From: an uncultured Collinsella sp. | Lineage (GTDB): Bacteria; Actinomycetota; Coriobacteriia; Coriobacteriales; Coriobacteriaceae | Reading direction: 5' to 3' | Length of the DNA: 6,831 bases | NCBI GenBank assembly: GCA_959599635.1 | Contig: CAUGJN010000104.1 | Span: forward strand, 1 to 6,831 | Shown: positions 6,173 to 6,831 of the stretch, piece by piece | Layout: every line of letters starts with the position of its first letter | Numbering within the stretch: position 1 is the stretch's first letter | The notes under the pieces: model-generated | What the model was told of the DNA's origin: nothing | What the model saw: only the letters and a program-made list of their open reading frames with translations | Databases searched by the model: none | Made by a program: the position numbers and the translations under genes

Positions 6173-6220
6173 AGCGCGGCGTTCACACCGGGAGGCACAG
6201 TTCGGTCTGAACACCGCGCT
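6173..6220 (-). promoter_or_regulatory. long hairpin at the 5' end of the ridA transcript
   Basis: Read as minus-strand RNA, 6208-6220 pairs with 6173-6185 over 13 bp (AGCGCGGUGUUCA with UGAACGCCGCGCU), broken only by one U-G wobble. After a G-G mismatch the stem continues with ACCG/CGGU (6203-6206 with 6187-6190), leaving a 12-nt loop. The stem begins about 2 nt after the predicted transcription start. It could be a stabilising 5' stem-loop, a regulatory leader, or, at DNA level, an operator palindrome overlapping the start site. Confidence 0.6.
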
Positions 6221-6228
6221 TGATTGGG

Positions 6229-6257
6229 ATAGTAGGGGATGAGTTTGCCCGATGCAA
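6229..6257 (-). promoter_or_regulatory. candidate promoter of ridA
   Basis: On the minus strand TTGCAT (6252-6257) and TACTAT (6229-6234) are separated by exactly 17 nt, placing the start near 6222. A perfect 10-bp palindrome GATAATTATC (6258-6267) abuts the -35 box and could be an operator or simply AT-rich upstream DNA. Confidence 0.5.
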
Positions 6258-6267
6258 GATAATTATC

Positions 6268-6439
6268 AGCCTTCGAGAATATTTTATCGCCCAACGGTTT
6301 CCCCGGACCGCTGAACGGTTCTCATGTGAAGCAGCCAGTCCAAGCTGCTGAAGACTTTATCCCGCTTAGAGCACGGGCATCGCCTGCCGCGATGGCACCA
6401 CTATACTTTTGAGTATCTGAGCATTTTGAAAGGCAGGAT
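6268..6439 (+). other. right half of the ridA/U32 divergent gap: leader and promoter zone of the U32 gene
   Basis: No gene is seen. It holds two copies of AACGGTT (6293-6299 and 6314-6320) spaced 21 bp apart, a hairpin AGCAGC/GCTGCT (6330-6335 with 6344-6349), and a 6-bp hairpin CATCGC/GCGATG (6378-6383 with 6389-6394). The only promoter-like element is TATACT at 6402-6407, with no good -35 box; it sits inside an imperfect palindrome ATACT-TTTG-AGTAT (6403-6416). The leader from that -10 would be about 26 nt. Confidence 0.4.
6402..6407 (+). promoter_or_regulatory. candidate -10 box of the U32 gene
   Basis: TATACT matches the consensus at 5 of 6 positions and lies 32 nt before the ATG. No -35 match is seen 16-19 nt upstream, where the hairpin 6378-6394 lies, so an activator may be needed or the call may be wrong. 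Confidence 0.35.
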
Positions 6440-6831
6440 ATGACCGCAACCGCCAGTCGAACCACCAACCGCAGACCCGAGCTTTTGGCGCCCGCCGGAG
6501 GCCCGGAGCCCTTCGCCGCCGCACTCGCTGCCGGAGCAGACGCCATCTACTGTGGCATGGGCAGCTTCAACGCCCGCCGCAAGGCAACGAACTTTACCGA
6601 CAAGGCCTTTGAGCAGGCCTGCCGCGCTGCACACCTGGCCGGCTCGCGCGTCTACGTCACGGTCAACATCGTCATCAAGCAGTCCGAGATGGCCGATGCG
6701 TTGCAACTCATCCATCGCTGCTCCACGCTGGGCGCCGATGCCTTCATCATCCAGGACTGGGGTCTGTTCTTTGAGGTCAAGCGCACGATGCCCGGCATCG
6801 AGACGCATATCTCGACCCAGGCGAACATCCA
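6440..6831 (+). CDS. peptidase U32 family protein, N-terminal part
   Basis: The first 130 residues are visible; the gene continues past the right edge. After a short basic lead (MTATASRTTNRR) the chain enters the U32 barrel: PELLAPAGGPEPFAAALAAG (13-32), then GADAIYCGMGSFNARRKATNF, VYVTVNIVIK, GADAFIIQDWG and HISTQANI, all typical of the family. The family includes collagenase-like peptidases and the E. coli proteins TrhP/YegQ and RlhA/YdcP, which act in tRNA and 23S rRNA hydroxylation. The segment shown cannot separate these; the U32 signature cysteines lie further on. The start has GAAAGG 6 nt upstream. It is divergent from ridA, with a 298-nt gap between start codons, and shows no functional tie to the purine genes. 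Confidence 0.88.
   Translation, partial: MTATASRTTNRRPELLAPAGGPEPFAAALAAGADAIYCGMGSFNARRKATNFTDKAFEQACRAAHLAGSRVYVTVNIVIKQSEMADALQLIHRCSTLGADAFIIQDWGLFFEVKRTMPGIETHISTQANI

Noticed and set aside
6142..6294. 51-codon N-terminal extension of RidA
   Set aside because: It would run through the promoter and the hairpin; RidA proteins start at MSKTVVSS-like sequence, and AAGGAG is correctly placed for that start.
6403..6416. ATACT-TTTG-AGTAT as a terminator hairpin
   Set aside because: A 5-bp AT-rich stem just upstream of the U32 start with no T-run; better explained as part of the promoter/operator zone.

Overview
The window looks like a piece of a high-GC, anaerobic gut actinobacterium, most plausibly a member of the Coriobacteriia such as Collinsella. 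That is an inference from GC-rich coding DNA, strong AGGAG-type ribosome binding sites and gene content; no rRNA or other phylogenetic marker is present.

Left part (1-4632, all on the minus strand, read right to left): an NCS2-family purine permease gene, then ssnA (amidohydrolase), then the first half of ygfK (a large flavin/iron-sulfur oxidoreductase that runs off the left edge). ssnA and ygfK are signature members of the anaerobic purine/urate catabolic cluster known from Escherichia coli and many gut anaerobes (ygeW-ygeX-ygeY-hyuA-ygfK-ssnA-xdhD). The permease would import a purine; the YgfK reductase and the SsnA hydrolase would act on the ring. The three genes are separated by long structured gaps (195 and 148 nt). 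Each gap carries a GC-rich hairpin 15-16 nt after the upstream stop codon, with no U-tract.

Middle (4633-5763): a 352-bp AT-rich divergent control region separates the permease from a YheO/DauR-type regulator (PAS_6 plus HTH_22) on the plus strand, the obvious candidate to control the purine genes. The regulator is followed by a weak first hairpin and then a strong bidirectional terminator shared with the convergent next gene.

Right part (5764-6831): ridA (reactive enamine/imine deaminase) on the minus strand, with a recognisable promoter and a long hairpin placed almost exactly at its predicted transcript start. A 298-bp divergent gap follows, then the start of a U32-family peptidase or RNA-modification gene that runs off the right edge. 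RidA may be more than a bystander: YgeX, an expected member of the purine cluster lying outside this window, is a lyase that makes 2-aminoacrylate, the compound RidA removes.

No mobile elements, CRISPR arrays, tRNA or rRNA genes were seen. The most notable protein-level observation is that the NCS2 permease has glutamine at two positions where characterised purine/xanthine NCS2 transporters carry essential acidic residues.
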